A stretch of 64,000 nt of DNA from Bacteroidota bacterium (lineage in GTDB: Bacteria > Bacteroidota > Bacteroidia > NS11-12g > UBA955), in NCBI GenBank assembly GCA_018333525.1, contig JAGXTF010000105.1, forward strand, positions 1 to 64,000, written 5' to 3'. The translations under genes and the position numbers were made by a program. The notes under the pieces are model-generated. The model saw only the letters and a program-made list of their open reading frames with translations. It made no database searches and was not told where the DNA came from. Each line of letters begins with the position of its first letter. The first letter of the stretch is position 1. Below, piece by piece: positions 1-8,876 of the stretch.

Positions 1-262
1 TGTCTATGCCATGGGCATTTCATGCACGGTATGGATGATCTTGATGCCCAGACTGCGCGGGCCTCTTAACTGCAACTGGCCACCACCCCGCGATCGCCTG
101 CGCCGCCTATTAATAATGGAATTCCCTCCAGCGCTTTGTTCTGCAATCACTCCACACTCACAAAAAAGGAGTCGAGAGGTCCATATGGATGATGTTTTTC
201 AGGTGTCAAACACAAAGTTAGAAGTCCGGTCCCGATGTCGGTTTCCGTTTTCAGCATTTTCG
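1..262. other. GC-rich left edge, no gene recognised
   Basis: The first ~130 bases are visibly richer in G and C than the rest of the window. Frame 1 on the plus strand is open from the edge to a TAA at 67-69 and could be the last 22 codons of an upstream gene (ending LDAQTARAS), but this is too short to identify. The ORF-track entry at 11-334 crosses into the repeat region and looks non-coding. No promoter or RNA gene was recognised. Confidence 0.3.
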
Positions 263-728
263 GTTATCCGCGTCGCTGGTAATCGGCTGAAAGCCACCGG
301 AGGAATACGTGGGATGTCAGATGTCAGAAGTTAGATGTAAAATACAAACAGCCTTTCGAAGCCGTGTACCGTTGTTGGTGTTCGCTTTCAGCATCTCTGT
401 TTATCCGCGTCGCTGTTTTACTGCTGAAAGCCACCAACGACGCAAAGTCCCAGATAAATCTTCTTTCAAAATGAGTTATCCGCGTCGCTGGTAATCGGCT
501 GAAAGCCACCGGAGGAATACGTGGGATGTCAGATGTCAGAAGTTAGATGTAAAATACAAACAGCCTTTCGAAGCCGTGTACCGTTGTTGGTGTTCGCTTT
601 CAGCATCTCTGGTTATCCGCGTAGCTGTTATACGACTGAAAGCCACCAACGACGCAAAGTCCCAGATAAATCTTCTTTCAAAATGAGTTATCCGCGTCGC
701 TGGTAATCGGCTGAAAGTCACCAACAAC
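263..728. repeat. 212-bp tandem repeat of hairpin-forming elements
   Basis: Two nearly identical 212-bp units (263-474 and 475-686) are followed by the start of a third (687-728). Each unit holds two copies of a core reading GTTATCCGCGTCGCTG, then 5-8 variable bases, then CTGAAAGCCACC. Core copies begin near 264, 401, 476, 613 and 688, so spacings alternate 137 and 75 bp. In the copies at 401 and 613 the core is flanked by GTTGTTGGTG and GCTTTCAGC on the left and the near-complement on the right (CTGAAAGC, CCACCAACGAC), giving a long imperfect hairpin. Short ORFs exist on both strands but are repeat-driven and not credible genes. The spacing pattern and hairpins do not fit CRISPR. Confidence 0.85.
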
Positions 729-768
729 GCCCAACCTACCTGAATCCAACAGACACCGTCCTGCAATC

Positions 769-1584
769 CTAAAAATTCGTATACCTATTAAACCTGCCGG
801 AACCCAAAAAACCAATCAGGGTAATGCCAAAACTTTCTGCCGTTTCTATTGCCAGACTACTGGGCGCACCAACTGCTGCTACAAACCGGATTCCAGCCAT
901 TGCAGCTTTTTGAACAAGTTCAAAACTCGCTCTACCACTCAATAATAAAATATGTTGGTTTAATGGCAGATTTCCGGACATCCATTGCATGCCAATGAGT
1001 TTATCCAAAGCATTGTGACGTCCAACATCTTCGCGAAGCGCAATTAAATTTCCTTCTAAATCAAATAATGCCGAAGCATGTATTCCACCTGTTTTATCGA
1101 ATGCATTTTGTGCATTTCTCAATTTATAATTTAATGAAAACAGAATTTCCTCAGAAACAGAAATTTGATGGACATCGCCGGAATATTTACTTACTGTTTT
1201 TATTGCTTCTATGCTGCCTTTTCCACATACTCCGCAACTGGAAGTGGTGTAGAAATTGCGCTGCATGTTTGAAGGATCAAATCGTACATCATCTGCCAAT
1301 TCCACAGTAATATAATTGCTTTCAACGCCAGGCAGGGTTTGAGAATGAAATACTTTTTTTATTTGATTCATTTCCTGAATTATTCCCTCAGTAAATAAAA
1401 AACCATTTGCTAAATCCATATCGTTTCCCGGAGTCCGCATGGTGATACTGATTTTTTGGATACCGGAATCTTTACTTTGAATGCTGATTTCCAATGGTTC
1501 TTCCACTGCAATATCATCCATTTTTTCAACCTTTTTCCCATTCTCAAATCGCAAAATCTGTTTTTGAGAAATTCCCGAATTCAT
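769..1584 (-). CDS. fdhD: FdhD, formate dehydrogenase accessory sulfurtransferase
   Basis: FdhD moves sulfur from the cysteine desulfurase IscS onto the molybdenum cofactor bound for formate dehydrogenase; it acts in the cytoplasm. The 271-aa product has normal family length and shows the CxxC active-site motif in SSCGVCGKGS, followed by GGIHASALFD, LREDVGRHNALDKLIG and a C-terminal LSGRASFELVQKA segment, all hallmarks of the family. It lies 16 bp downstream of mobA on the same strand, so the two probably form a cofactor-maturation operon. No formate dehydrogenase structural gene is in view; the enzyme served should be encoded elsewhere or left of the window. Family assignment is secure; the client enzyme is inference. 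Confidence 0.95.
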   Translation of the reverse strand: MNSGISQKQILRFENGKKVEKMDDIAVEEPLEISIQSKDSGIQKISITMRTPGNDMDLANGFLFTEGIIQEMNQIKKVFHSQTLPGVESNYITVELADDVRFDPSNMQRNFYTTSSCGVCGKGSIEAIKTVSKYSGDVHQISVSEEILFSLNYKLRNAQNAFDKTGGIHASALFDLEGNLIALREDVGRHNALDKLIGMQWMSGNLPLNQHILLLSGRASFELVQKAAMAGIRFVAAVGAPSSLAIETAESFGITLIGFLGSGRFNRYTNF

Positions 1585-1600
1585 CTTACAATTTTAAGTG

Positions 1601-2206
1601 TTAATGGCTGAAAAAAATCTGTACTTTTCGTTTTTCTTCTTCGCTGTCCACCGATTTCAGTGCAATTAGGTTATGTGGCGCAATCCATGCAGTATCAGAT
1701 TCTTCCAAATATCGCCGCAAACTATATTCGCCATTCATGAAATTTTGTTGTAATTCCCGCGCACTGTTATTTTCATAAATTGCAATTAATGGTTCTGCGA
1801 TTTTCGTTTCAGGATTTATATATGCAGTCGCTTTTTTCTCCATTTTTCTTTGCTGCAGCAAATGTGTAATATCAGATTGCGCGATATAAGGATAATCGCA
1901 TGCAACAACCAACCAAGGTCCGGATTTGTGCTGAAATGCGCTTAAAATGCCGCTAATGGGCCCGTGGCCGGCATATGCTTCGGCGTCTTGAATAATGTCA
2001 ACATCGGGATACAATGGAACTTGTTCTTCTCTGCAACCGAGGTATACGCTACTGCAATAGTTGCGCAATAATTGCATGACATAAATATATTGCGCAACTC
2101 CGTGGTATTTAATCAGTCCTTTTTCTTCGCCCATCCGGCTGCTCCTGCCACCCGCTAAAACCAGGCCATGGATTGCCCCTGTCATCTGAATTCGAAGGTA
2201 TCTCAT
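1601..2206 (-). CDS. mobA: Molybdenum cofactor guanylyltransferase MobA
   Basis: MobA attaches GMP to molybdopterin to make the guanine dinucleotide cofactor used by DMSO-reductase-family enzymes such as formate dehydrogenase. The nucleotide-binding signature LAGGRSSRMGEEKGLI sits at the N terminus, followed by GPISGILSAF and VACDYPYI, as in the family; 201 aa is a usual length. The listed ATG gives MRYLRIQM; an internal ATG at 2185 (MTGAIHG) would leave a more family-like N terminus. No clear Shine-Dalgarno is visible at either. The gene starts only ~20 bp after the terminator palindrome of the efflux operon, so its promoter must be very compact or lie in that spacer. fdhD follows. Confidence 0.93.
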   Translation of the reverse strand: MRYLRIQMTGAIHGLVLAGGRSSRMGEEKGLIKYHGVAQYIYVMQLLRNYCSSVYLGCREEQVPLYPDVDIIQDAEAYAGHGPISGILSAFQHKSGPWLVVACDYPYIAQSDITHLLQQRKMEKKATAYINPETKIAEPLIAIYENNSARELQQNFMNGEYSLRRYLEESDTAWIAPHNLIALKSVDSEEEKRKVQIFFSH

Positions 2207-2209
2207 TTG

Positions 2210-2251
2210 GTATAAAAAACAAAGGCCGCCTTTTCCATGGAAAAGGCGGCC
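2210..2251 (-). terminator. Intrinsic terminator of the RND efflux operon
   Basis: 2224-2251 is a perfect 28-base palindrome (arms GGCCGCCTTTTCC / GGAAAAGGCGGCC). Read on the minus strand it is followed by TTTGTTTTTT, the expected U-tract. It lies 20 bp past the RND pump stop codon and just upstream of mobA. Confidence 0.85.
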
Positions 2252-2270
2252 CGCAAATCAAATTTATTCC

Positions 2271-5200
2271 TCAAAAATTCAAATGTTCCAAGGCATCTGG
2301 TTTTGCATTTTCATCCGGATCGTATTTTTTTCCGAACCAGCCATACACACGAACTTTTAGTTTTTCATTCAGCAAATACATTGCTGGAACCAGAACCAAA
2401 GTAATTAATGTGGCAAAGCCCAAACCAAATATCATCGTCCAACTCAATGGACCCCAAAATGCAACACTGTCACCACCAAAGAATATATGTGGGTTAAATT
2501 CCGTAAACATGGTTACAAAATCAATATTCATTCCAACTGCCAAAGGAACCAGTCCAATCATTGCTGCAAATGCGGTAAGCAGAACAGGAGTCATACGTGT
2601 TCTTCCTGCTTCTAAAATAGCCTGGGTAAGCGGTACCCCTTCATGGCGCAACAAGTCAGTAAATTCCACAAGCAAAATTCCATTCCTTACCACAATTCCA
2701 GCCAGTGCCACAATTCCTATACCTGTCATTACCACAGAGAAATCCATATCAAAAATGGCAAATCCCAAAAGCACACCTATTACAGAAAAGAATATCTCTG
2801 TAAGAATAATGATAGGCTTGGAAATAGAATTGAATTGGGTAACCAGAATGATAATAATTAATCCAATGGAAGACATCATTGCCAGACCAAGGAAGCTCGC
2901 AGTTTCCTGTTGCTGCTCCTGCTCACCTGTCATTACAATTTCCACGTCGGAAGGGGCATCAAATTCTTTAATTGCAGATTGTACATTGGCAACAACTTCG
3001 TTCGGAGCGAATCCGGGTAAAGCGTTACTTGCAAGGGTAATTACCCGCTTCTGATTCAACCTGGTAATTCCACCATAACTCTGCGGATATTCCGGTTTGG
3101 CAATTGCCGACAATGGAACCTGACGTATCACACCGCCCATAACCATATCGCGGTAAGTAATGCGCATATTTAACAGTTCCTGCAAATCATTCGACTGCCC
3201 TTTTTGCAGTCGAACCATAATGGGATAGTCATCATTATCATCTCGGAATTTGCTCGCTTCATTTCCATAAATACTATTTCTCAAAGCCATTCCAATTTGT
3301 GCAGTGCTAATTCCCATTCTGTTTGCTTTTTCTCTGTCGATTCGGATAAATACTTCTGGTTTACTGCTCACAAAATCGCTCTTCAATTCTTCCACACCGG
3401 GTATTTGTTTTGCATCCAAAAAAGTTTTCAATTTTGTACCTGTAGAAACCAATGTATTAAATTCATCTCCGCGAATTTCAATATTCACGATTTTTCCTAC
3501 AGGAGGTCCATTTCTTTCAGGTTCAACGATAATTTCTACACCTGGAAATCCTTTGAGTCTGTCACGAATACTGTTTAATATTTTTTGTGTACTTCCACCA
3601 TTTCTTTTGCTGAATTCTACAAAAGCTACGGTAATTTTTCCCTTATTACTTGCAACACTTCGGTCACCGCTGTTTGGATCTGTTGCACCAACAGCAACAT
3701 TGGAAATTACACTCTCCACCATTGGATTTTTTTCTCCAATAATATCAAATACAATTTTCTCTGCTTTTCTGGTAACAGAATCTGTAAGAGTTGCATTGGC
3801 ACCAACTGGAAGTGTTAAATACACATAGGTGAAATTTGGTTCCGCCTGAGGAAAAAATACCACTCCCGGTTTGCGTATTCCGGTTATAATAAAAGAGGCA
3901 AAAAGTAGCACCACTGTACCAACAATCATCCAAATTGGTCTGCTCCCCTGAATACACCAACTCAGCATTCTTTTGTAAGAATTTTGAACTCTGGGCCATG
4001 TTTGATTCTGGAAATTTCGTATCACTTGTACCAGCCAAAATTTATGCATGCAGTATAATCCATACATCAGCACCAGAAAATTGCCTACTCCAAAACTGCC
4101 GGAAGCATAAAACAAGACGGCAAGTATTCCAAAAATAATACTGGTGCGTTTGAAACCTTTGGTAATTTTTTTATGAGATACTCCTTCTTCATGTGGCTTC
4201 ATAAAATCCACAGCAAATACAGGGTTTATAATGTAAGCTACGAGAAGTGATGCCAGCAAAGTAATAATTAAGGTTACCGGTAAAAAGAACATGAATTTAC
4301 CTACAATTCCCTGCCAAAACGCCAGAGGAACAAATGGTGCCAATGTGGTTAACGTACCGCTCAATACCGGAAGAAAAACTTCTCCTGCAGCTTTTTTTGC
4401 GGCAATTTTTATTGGAGTTTTTCCGTTTTGAAAAATCCGGTGTGTATTCTCAATTACAACAATGGCATCATCTACAACAATACCAAGTGCGAGTAAAAAG
4501 GAGAATAAAACAATCATATTCAGGCTAAAGCCAATGGTCGGAAATACCAGAAATGCAACAAAGCAGGAGAGTGGAACCGACATTGCAACGAACACCGCAT
4601 TGGTAGCTCCCATAAAAAACATCAGAATTACAGTAACCAGTACAAAGCCAATAATAATGGTATTAATTAAATCGTGTAAGGTTACTCTGGTTTGGGTACT
4701 TTGATCTCCTGTAATTACAACCTTAAGGTCTGGTGGATACGCTTTTGAAGCGCGCAACTCATCCACTATTGCCCTGCATTTGTCACTGGCCTCAATCAGA
4801 TTTTCTCCGGCACGTTTTACAATATTTAATGTAATTACCGGTTTGCCTTCCAATCTTGCATAACTCTCTTTTTCCTTATATCCGTCTTTCACTTCTGCAA
4901 CATCCCGGAGATACAAAATAGCCCCGCCACTGCTGCGCACAATCATATTTTCAATTTCTTCCTTGGATTTAAATTCTCCACTCACACTTAAGGAACGTTT
5001 CATGTCTCCAACATCCACGAGTCCGCCGGAAATGCGCATATTCTCAAAGCGAACTGCACTAATTACATCATCAAATGTGAGATTGGCGACATTCATTTTC
5101 TCCATATCCAGATTGATTTGTATTTCGCGATCCAGCGCCCCTACAACATCTACTCTGGTAATCTCCTTCAAACTTTCCATTTTGTCTTCCGCCATTTCTG

Positions 5201-5684
5201 CATAGCGTTTCAGCGTTTTTAAATCCATATCTCCGCTGATATTCATATACATAATTGGAATGTCTGAAAAGTTTACTTCCATAATAATGGGATCATTATC
5301 CAAATCCGAAGGAAGATCACTTTTGGCTTTATCTACTTCATCTTTTACCTTGGCCTTTGCTTCATCCACTTTCACATCTGTGTTGAATTCTACAGTAATA
5401 ATGCTGAAGTCCTGAATACTCTGACTTTTTAATTTTTTAACACCGCTGATAGATTTTATTTTCTTTTCAATGGGTTTGGTAATCAGATTCTCTATGTCTT
5501 TTGGTGAAGATCCCGGGTAGATGGTTTGAACGTAAATTGTTGGAATTACGATATCCGGAAAACGTTCTTTAGGTAATTTTATATAAGATAAAATACCGGC
5601 GAAAGTCACAAATAAGGTCAGAATATAGACACTCGTTTTGTTATCTATACTCCAACTGGATGGTTTGAATTCTTTAAAATTCAT
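2271..5684 (-). CDS. RND family efflux pump permease (AcrB/MMPL type)
   Basis: Inner-membrane proton-driven exporter, the pump of a tripartite efflux complex. The 1137-aa protein starts with a first membrane helix after SSWSIDNKTSVYILTLF and continues into a porter domain (LPKERFPDIVIPTIYVQTIY). A helix carrying the proton-relay acidic pair is visible in GIVVDDAIVVIENTHR, and an equivalent second half ends in a cluster of membrane segments with MYLLNEKL. It is somewhat longer than E. coli AcrB (1049 aa), with extra hydrophobic sequence midway (LAVLFYASGSFGVGNFLVLMYG). It follows the membrane-fusion protein by 22 bp in the tetR-tolC-mfp-rnd order. The substrate cannot be read from sequence. 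Confidence 0.95.
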   Translation of the reverse strand: MNFKEFKPSSWSIDNKTSVYILTLFVTFAGILSYIKLPKERFPDIVIPTIYVQTIYPGSSPKDIENLITKPIEKKIKSISGVKKLKSQSIQDFSIITVEFNTDVKVDEAKAKVKDEVDKAKSDLPSDLDNDPIIMEVNFSDIPIMYMNISGDMDLKTLKRYAEMAEDKMESLKEITRVDVVGALDREIQINLDMEKMNVANLTFDDVISAVRFENMRISGGLVDVGDMKRSLSVSGEFKSKEEIENMIVRSSGGAILYLRDVAEVKDGYKEKESYARLEGKPVITLNIVKRAGENLIEASDKCRAIVDELRASKAYPPDLKVVITGDQSTQTRVTLHDLINTIIIGFVLVTVILMFFMGATNAVFVAMSVPLSCFVAFLVFPTIGFSLNMIVLFSFLLALGIVVDDAIVVIENTHRIFQNGKTPIKIAAKKAAGEVFLPVLSGTLTTLAPFVPLAFWQGIVGKFMFFLPVTLIITLLASLLVAYIINPVFAVDFMKPHEEGVSHKKITKGFKRTSIIFGILAVLFYASGSFGVGNFLVLMYGLYCMHKFWLVQVIRNFQNQTWPRVQNSYKRMLSWCIQGSRPIWMIVGTVVLLFASFIITGIRKPGVVFFPQAEPNFTYVYLTLPVGANATLTDSVTRKAEKIVFDIIGEKNPMVESVISNVAVGATDPNSGDRSVASNKGKITVAFVEFSKRNGGSTQKILNSIRDRLKGFPGVEIIVEPERNGPPVGKIVNIEIRGDEFNTLVSTGTKLKTFLDAKQIPGVEELKSDFVSSKPEVFIRIDREKANRMGISTAQIGMALRNSIYGNEASKFRDDNDDYPIMVRLQKGQSNDLQELLNMRITYRDMVMGGVIRQVPLSAIAKPEYPQSYGGITRLNQKRVITLASNALPGFAPNEVVANVQSAIKEFDAPSDVEIVMTGEQEQQQETASFLGLAMMSSIGLIIIILVTQFNSISKPIIILTEIFFSVIGVLLGFAIFDMDFSVVMTGIGIVALAGIVVRNGILLVEFTDLLRHEGVPLTQAILEAGRTRMTPVLLTAFAAMIGLVPLAVGMNIDFVTMFTEFNPHIFFGGDSVAFWGPLSWTMIFGLGFATLITLVLVPAMYLLNEKLKVRVYGWFGKKYDPDENAKPDALEHLNF

Positions 5685-5706
5685 AAAAGATTTTGCTTAC
5701 CGGTGA

Positions 5707-6855
5707 TTATTTATTTTCGGAAACTTTAGGATTGGTAACGGTTATCTCTTGTCCATTGTTGAGCTCCTGATATCCGGTTACCACAATTTTTTCACCCGCC
5801 TCCAGGCCAGAAATAATTTCTGTTTTGTTGTCTCCGGTTTCACCGGTTACAACAGTTTTTCTGGAAGCAAAAGACTTGCCGTCACGTGTTTCTGCAATTA
5901 CAACATAGTTGCCATCTTCAGAGCTTTGAATACAATTTGTAGGTACTGAAATAGCCTTCGTATTTGTATATTTTACTATCTTCAGTTTGGCAAGCATATT
6001 GGGTTTAATCTCGTTGCTCACAGGTACAGAAATTTCAATGCGGAATGTCCGGTTCATTGGGTCAATTACTTTGCTTGCAAATGTGATTTTGGAATCAAAT
6101 TTTTTATGGATATCTGCAAATTCAACCATGGCTTTGTCGCCAATTTTCACTGAGCCTGAATAGCTTTCTGCAATATCCGCTACTATTTTCATCTGACTTA
6201 AATTCACCACTTTGAACAGGGGTAATCCGGGAGAAGCAATTTGCCCCACTTTGGTATCTACGCTCTCAATCGTGCCGCTGATAGGTGCTTTCACCGTATA
6301 CATTGCAATTTGTGCATCCAGGGTTGCCAGATTTTTTTCTAATGCTTCTTTTTGATTTTTAGCGGTTAAATATTGAATTTCAGTACCAACTCCTTTTTGC
6401 CAAAGTCTTTTTTGTTTTTCAAAAACAGTAGTAGCAAATGTCACTTGCTGTTCCAGTTGCAAACGGCTTTGTACAAGCGTTGAATTATCCAGATAGGCGA
6501 GAGCCTGACCTGCAGAAACTGCCTGTCCCGGCTTTACCAAAACGGAAGTAACTGTAGAAGGTACCTGAGCTGTAGCAATGGTATTTTGATCCGCATCCGC
6601 TTTACCATCTATAACCAAAAAGCTTTGAAATTCGCCAATAGCAATTTCGCTGGTTTCCACCAGTTTTCCGCTTTCTTTTACAGGCTCCAGTTTTGCAATT
6701 TCATCCTCCAGTTTTTTAGCCTTGGTTTGAAGTGCTGCAATTTCTCCTTTTAAGGATGCCAGTTCATCTTTTTTCTTGTCGAGTGCTGTTTTGCTTTTGC
6801 CACATGCAGCAAGCATTACAACCAGTGCAAGGGATATATGGATAAGGTTTTTCAT
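5707..6855 (-). CDS. Efflux RND periplasmic adaptor (membrane fusion) lipoprotein
   Basis: Links the RND pump to the outer-membrane TolC-like channel. The 382-aa precursor has a short signal peptide and lipobox (VVMLAAC), so it is likely a lipid-anchored periplasmic protein. Immediately after the anchor comes an Asp/Lys/Glu-rich predicted coiled coil (DELASLKGEIAALQTKAKK). Then follow the HlyD-type lipoyl halves (ATAQVPSTVTSVLVKPGQAV, later YTVKAPISGTIESVDTKVG) around a helical hairpin and a beta-barrel, ending in a membrane-proximal domain. The extra N-terminal coiled coil before the barrel is a common Bacteroidota variant. It lies between tolC and the pump with about 20 bp gaps, clearly one operon. 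Confidence 0.94.
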   Translation of the reverse strand: MKNLIHISLALVVMLAACGKSKTALDKKKDELASLKGEIAALQTKAKKLEDEIAKLEPVKESGKLVETSEIAIGEFQSFLVIDGKADADQNTIATAQVPSTVTSVLVKPGQAVSAGQALAYLDNSTLVQSRLQLEQQVTFATTVFEKQKRLWQKGVGTEIQYLTAKNQKEALEKNLATLDAQIAMYTVKAPISGTIESVDTKVGQIASPGLPLFKVVNLSQMKIVADIAESYSGSVKIGDKAMVEFADIHKKFDSKITFASKVIDPMNRTFRIEISVPVSNEIKPNMLAKLKIVKYTNTKAISVPTNCIQSSEDGNYVVIAETRDGKSFASRKTVVTGETGDNKTEIISGLEAGEKIVVTGYQELNNGQEITVTNPKVSENK

Positions 6856-6874
6856 TTTGTTTTTTTATTAAAGA

Positions 6875-8251
6875 TTAATTGAGTATTACGGTGCCTGCTG
6901 ATTTTTTTAATTCGAGTTTGCTTACTACCAAATCATAAAGTGCATTCATATAATTGGTTTGAGCAGTTTTCAAGTCATTCTCCGCCTGAATTATTTCCAA
7001 TGTACTACCAACTCCTTCATTGAATTTAATGTTGGCTTTGTCATAAATTTCATTTGCGAGATCCAGATTCATTTTTAATGTTTCTGCCTGTTTTATATTT
7101 ACGTCATATGTAAGTTTCGCATTGTTGTATTCCAGTGTTGCGGCATTTTCAAAATTCCGGATATCATTCAATGTTTTTTCTCTGCGCAAACGCACATCCA
7201 TTATTTGAGAATGTTTTCTGAATCCGTCAAAAACCGGGATACTGACATTCAAACCCCAAATGGTAGATGGAATAAAATCATTGTTTGGGGTAAGATTGCT
7301 TTTGAAAAAATTAAATTCACTTCTGTTAGTGGTTTCTTGATGTTGCAGGAATCCAACCAGTGTGGGGAAATAGCCGTATTTGTATCGTTTTTCATCCAGA
7401 TAACTCAAACCCAATGTTTGATTTAATAATTTATATTCTATTCTGTTTTTTGCATCAAAACTATTGCTCACTGTTTCTGCAAGTGGTATCAGACTGTTGA
7501 TGGTTTCCAGATTATCAACCAGCTGAATGCTATTATTCACATCCATTCCGATTTGGAGTTTCAGTAAATTCTGAGTTACCAAAATGGCATTTTGCAACTT
7601 TTCTTTTTGAACCTTCAAATTGGAAACCGCAAGTTGGAGGCGTTGAACATCCAACTTTTCTGCGAATCCTTCTTCATTTAATGTGCTTACATCACTCAAA
7701 CTTTTTTCTAACGTGGCGAGTGTGCTGTTAATCATTTCCATGTTTTTGGAAGTGGTCAGTGCAAGTAAATAAGCCTTTGCTACAGCCATATGCAGATCAT
7801 TCAATGATTTTATTTCAAAACTGTTGGTGAGGTTTACGTAATCTTCAGCGGCCTTTAAACCCATAAAAAAGGTGCCATCAAACAGCAGTTGGTTCAGCCC
7901 GATGGATGCATTGGCAGCATACTTCTGCTGAAAGCGAAAGAATAAATATTCCGGATTACCACCAAGAAAATTTTTCACATAACTACCCGGAATCTGCAGA
8001 TAATCACTGTAACCGGCTGTTGCATTTACCTGAGGCAATCCACTTGCCTTTATGGTATTAACGGTTTGCTTGGCAATGAGAATATCAGTTTGGGCATTTT
8101 GCAAAACAGGACTGTTTTTTTCCGCGTAAGCGATGGCGTCCTTTAAGCTTAAACTTACGGACTCCTGGGCATAGATCATGGTTGCCATGAGAAATACAGG
8201 CAACAAGCTCAATCTTTTCATATATAAGGTATGTGTTAAGGGTTTTTTCAT
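6875..8251 (-). CDS. TolC family outer-membrane efflux protein
   Basis: Outer-membrane channel of the tripartite efflux system. 458 aa with a signal peptide (KRLSLLPVFLMATMIYAQ) and two repeated OEP halves: the first begins SVSLSLKDAIAYAEKNSPVL, the second covers FGFRKHSQIMDVRLRREKT-like helices and ends NEGVGSTLEIIQAENDLKTAQ, the classic TolC C-terminal helix signature. The ATG at 8251 overlaps the TGA of tetR (ATGA), implying translational coupling; a second ATG at 8221 would give a shorter, cleaner signal peptide. Neighbours supply the regulator, adaptor and pump. Confidence 0.94.
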   Translation of the reverse strand: MKKPLTHTLYMKRLSLLPVFLMATMIYAQESVSLSLKDAIAYAEKNSPVLQNAQTDILIAKQTVNTIKASGLPQVNATAGYSDYLQIPGSYVKNFLGGNPEYLFFRFQQKYAANASIGLNQLLFDGTFFMGLKAAEDYVNLTNSFEIKSLNDLHMAVAKAYLLALTTSKNMEMINSTLATLEKSLSDVSTLNEEGFAEKLDVQRLQLAVSNLKVQKEKLQNAILVTQNLLKLQIGMDVNNSIQLVDNLETINSLIPLAETVSNSFDAKNRIEYKLLNQTLGLSYLDEKRYKYGYFPTLVGFLQHQETTNRSEFNFFKSNLTPNNDFIPSTIWGLNVSIPVFDGFRKHSQIMDVRLRREKTLNDIRNFENAATLEYNNAKLTYDVNIKQAETLKMNLDLANEIYDKANIKFNEGVGSTLEIIQAENDLKTAQTNYMNALYDLVVSKLELKKSAGTVILN

Positions 8252-8847
8252 TTTAAAAAATCTTTGGCCACCTCGAGTCCTTTAGGAGTGCAAATGGCGT
8301 TGAGATGGTATTTGATGATTTCAAGGTAGAAATCCGCATAGGAAGCTTCTTTATTCATCTGTATTAATGTTTCCGGACCATGGTTCATCAGACACAGATA
8401 TAAATATGCTGTGGTATTCTGTTCCAGATCATCGCGGTAAAAGCCCTGTTGAATTCCCGCTTTGATATTTCCGAGAACTTTATTGATAAAAGTGTTTTGG
8501 CGGTAATTGGTAAAATGCGCATAGATCTCCGGATGGTATTTTTGAAGATCATATATCATGGAAGGATTGATCTCTTTGAGATAAGATGAAACGAAATGTG
8601 CTATTCGGATTACCTGATGTACCGGATTGGTTTCTTCACTAAGCACCTTATCCACTCCGGCCTCAATCACTTCCAGGTCGTGATCCATGGTTTTGGTGAT
8701 CAGTTCGTTTTTATCGCGAAAGCAGCGATAGAGGGTTTTTTTGGAGATGGACATTTCCCTGGCAACGTCATCCATACTCACGCTGCGCACGCCGAAACGC
8801 TTAAACATTCCCCACGCAGTATCTATTACTTTTCTTACTTGTTCCAT
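8248..8847 (-). CDS. TetR/AcrR family transcriptional repressor of the efflux operon
   Basis: DNA-binding repressor, presumably ligand-released, controlling its own operon. The N-terminal helix-turn-helix is plain: AWGMFKRFGVRSVSMDDVA followed by SISKKTLYRCFRDKNELI. The rest (about 140 aa) is a ligand-binding helical domain. The ORF track starts at 8913, but that would place the operator inside the coding region; MEQVRKVIDTAW at 8847 is the family-typical start and gives 199 aa. tolC follows with a 4-bp overlap. Autoregulation is inferred from the inverted repeat just upstream; the inducer is unknown. Confidence 0.92.
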   Translation of the reverse strand: MEQVRKVIDTAWGMFKRFGVRSVSMDDVAREMSISKKTLYRCFRDKNELITKTMDHDLEVIEAGVDKVLSEETNPVHQVIRIAHFVSSYLKEINPSMIYDLQKYHPEIYAHFTNYRQNTFINKVLGNIKAGIQQGFYRDDLEQNTTAYLYLCLMNHGPETLIQMNKEASYADFYLEIIKYHLNAICTPKGLEVAKDFLK

Positions 8848-8876
8848 GAAAATCGCCGCGAATATATAAAAAAAAG

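Noticed and set aside
92-99. GCGATCGC octamer as a cyanobacterial HIP1 signal
   Set aside because: A single occurrence; all genes are clearly Bacteroidota.
309-706. Paired 61-aa ORFs (309-494, 521-706) and their antisense ORFs as genes
   Set aside because: They are duplicated only because the DNA repeat is duplicated, occur on both strands and have no recognisable protein features.
263-728. CRISPR array
   Set aside because: Repeat copies are spaced alternately 75 and 137 bp, spacers are themselves repeated, and no cas genes are seen.
2173-3054. 293-aa plus-strand ORF
   Set aside because: Lies antisense to the RND pump gene; its composition (Ser/Thr/Ile-rich, no motif) is a shadow of that gene.
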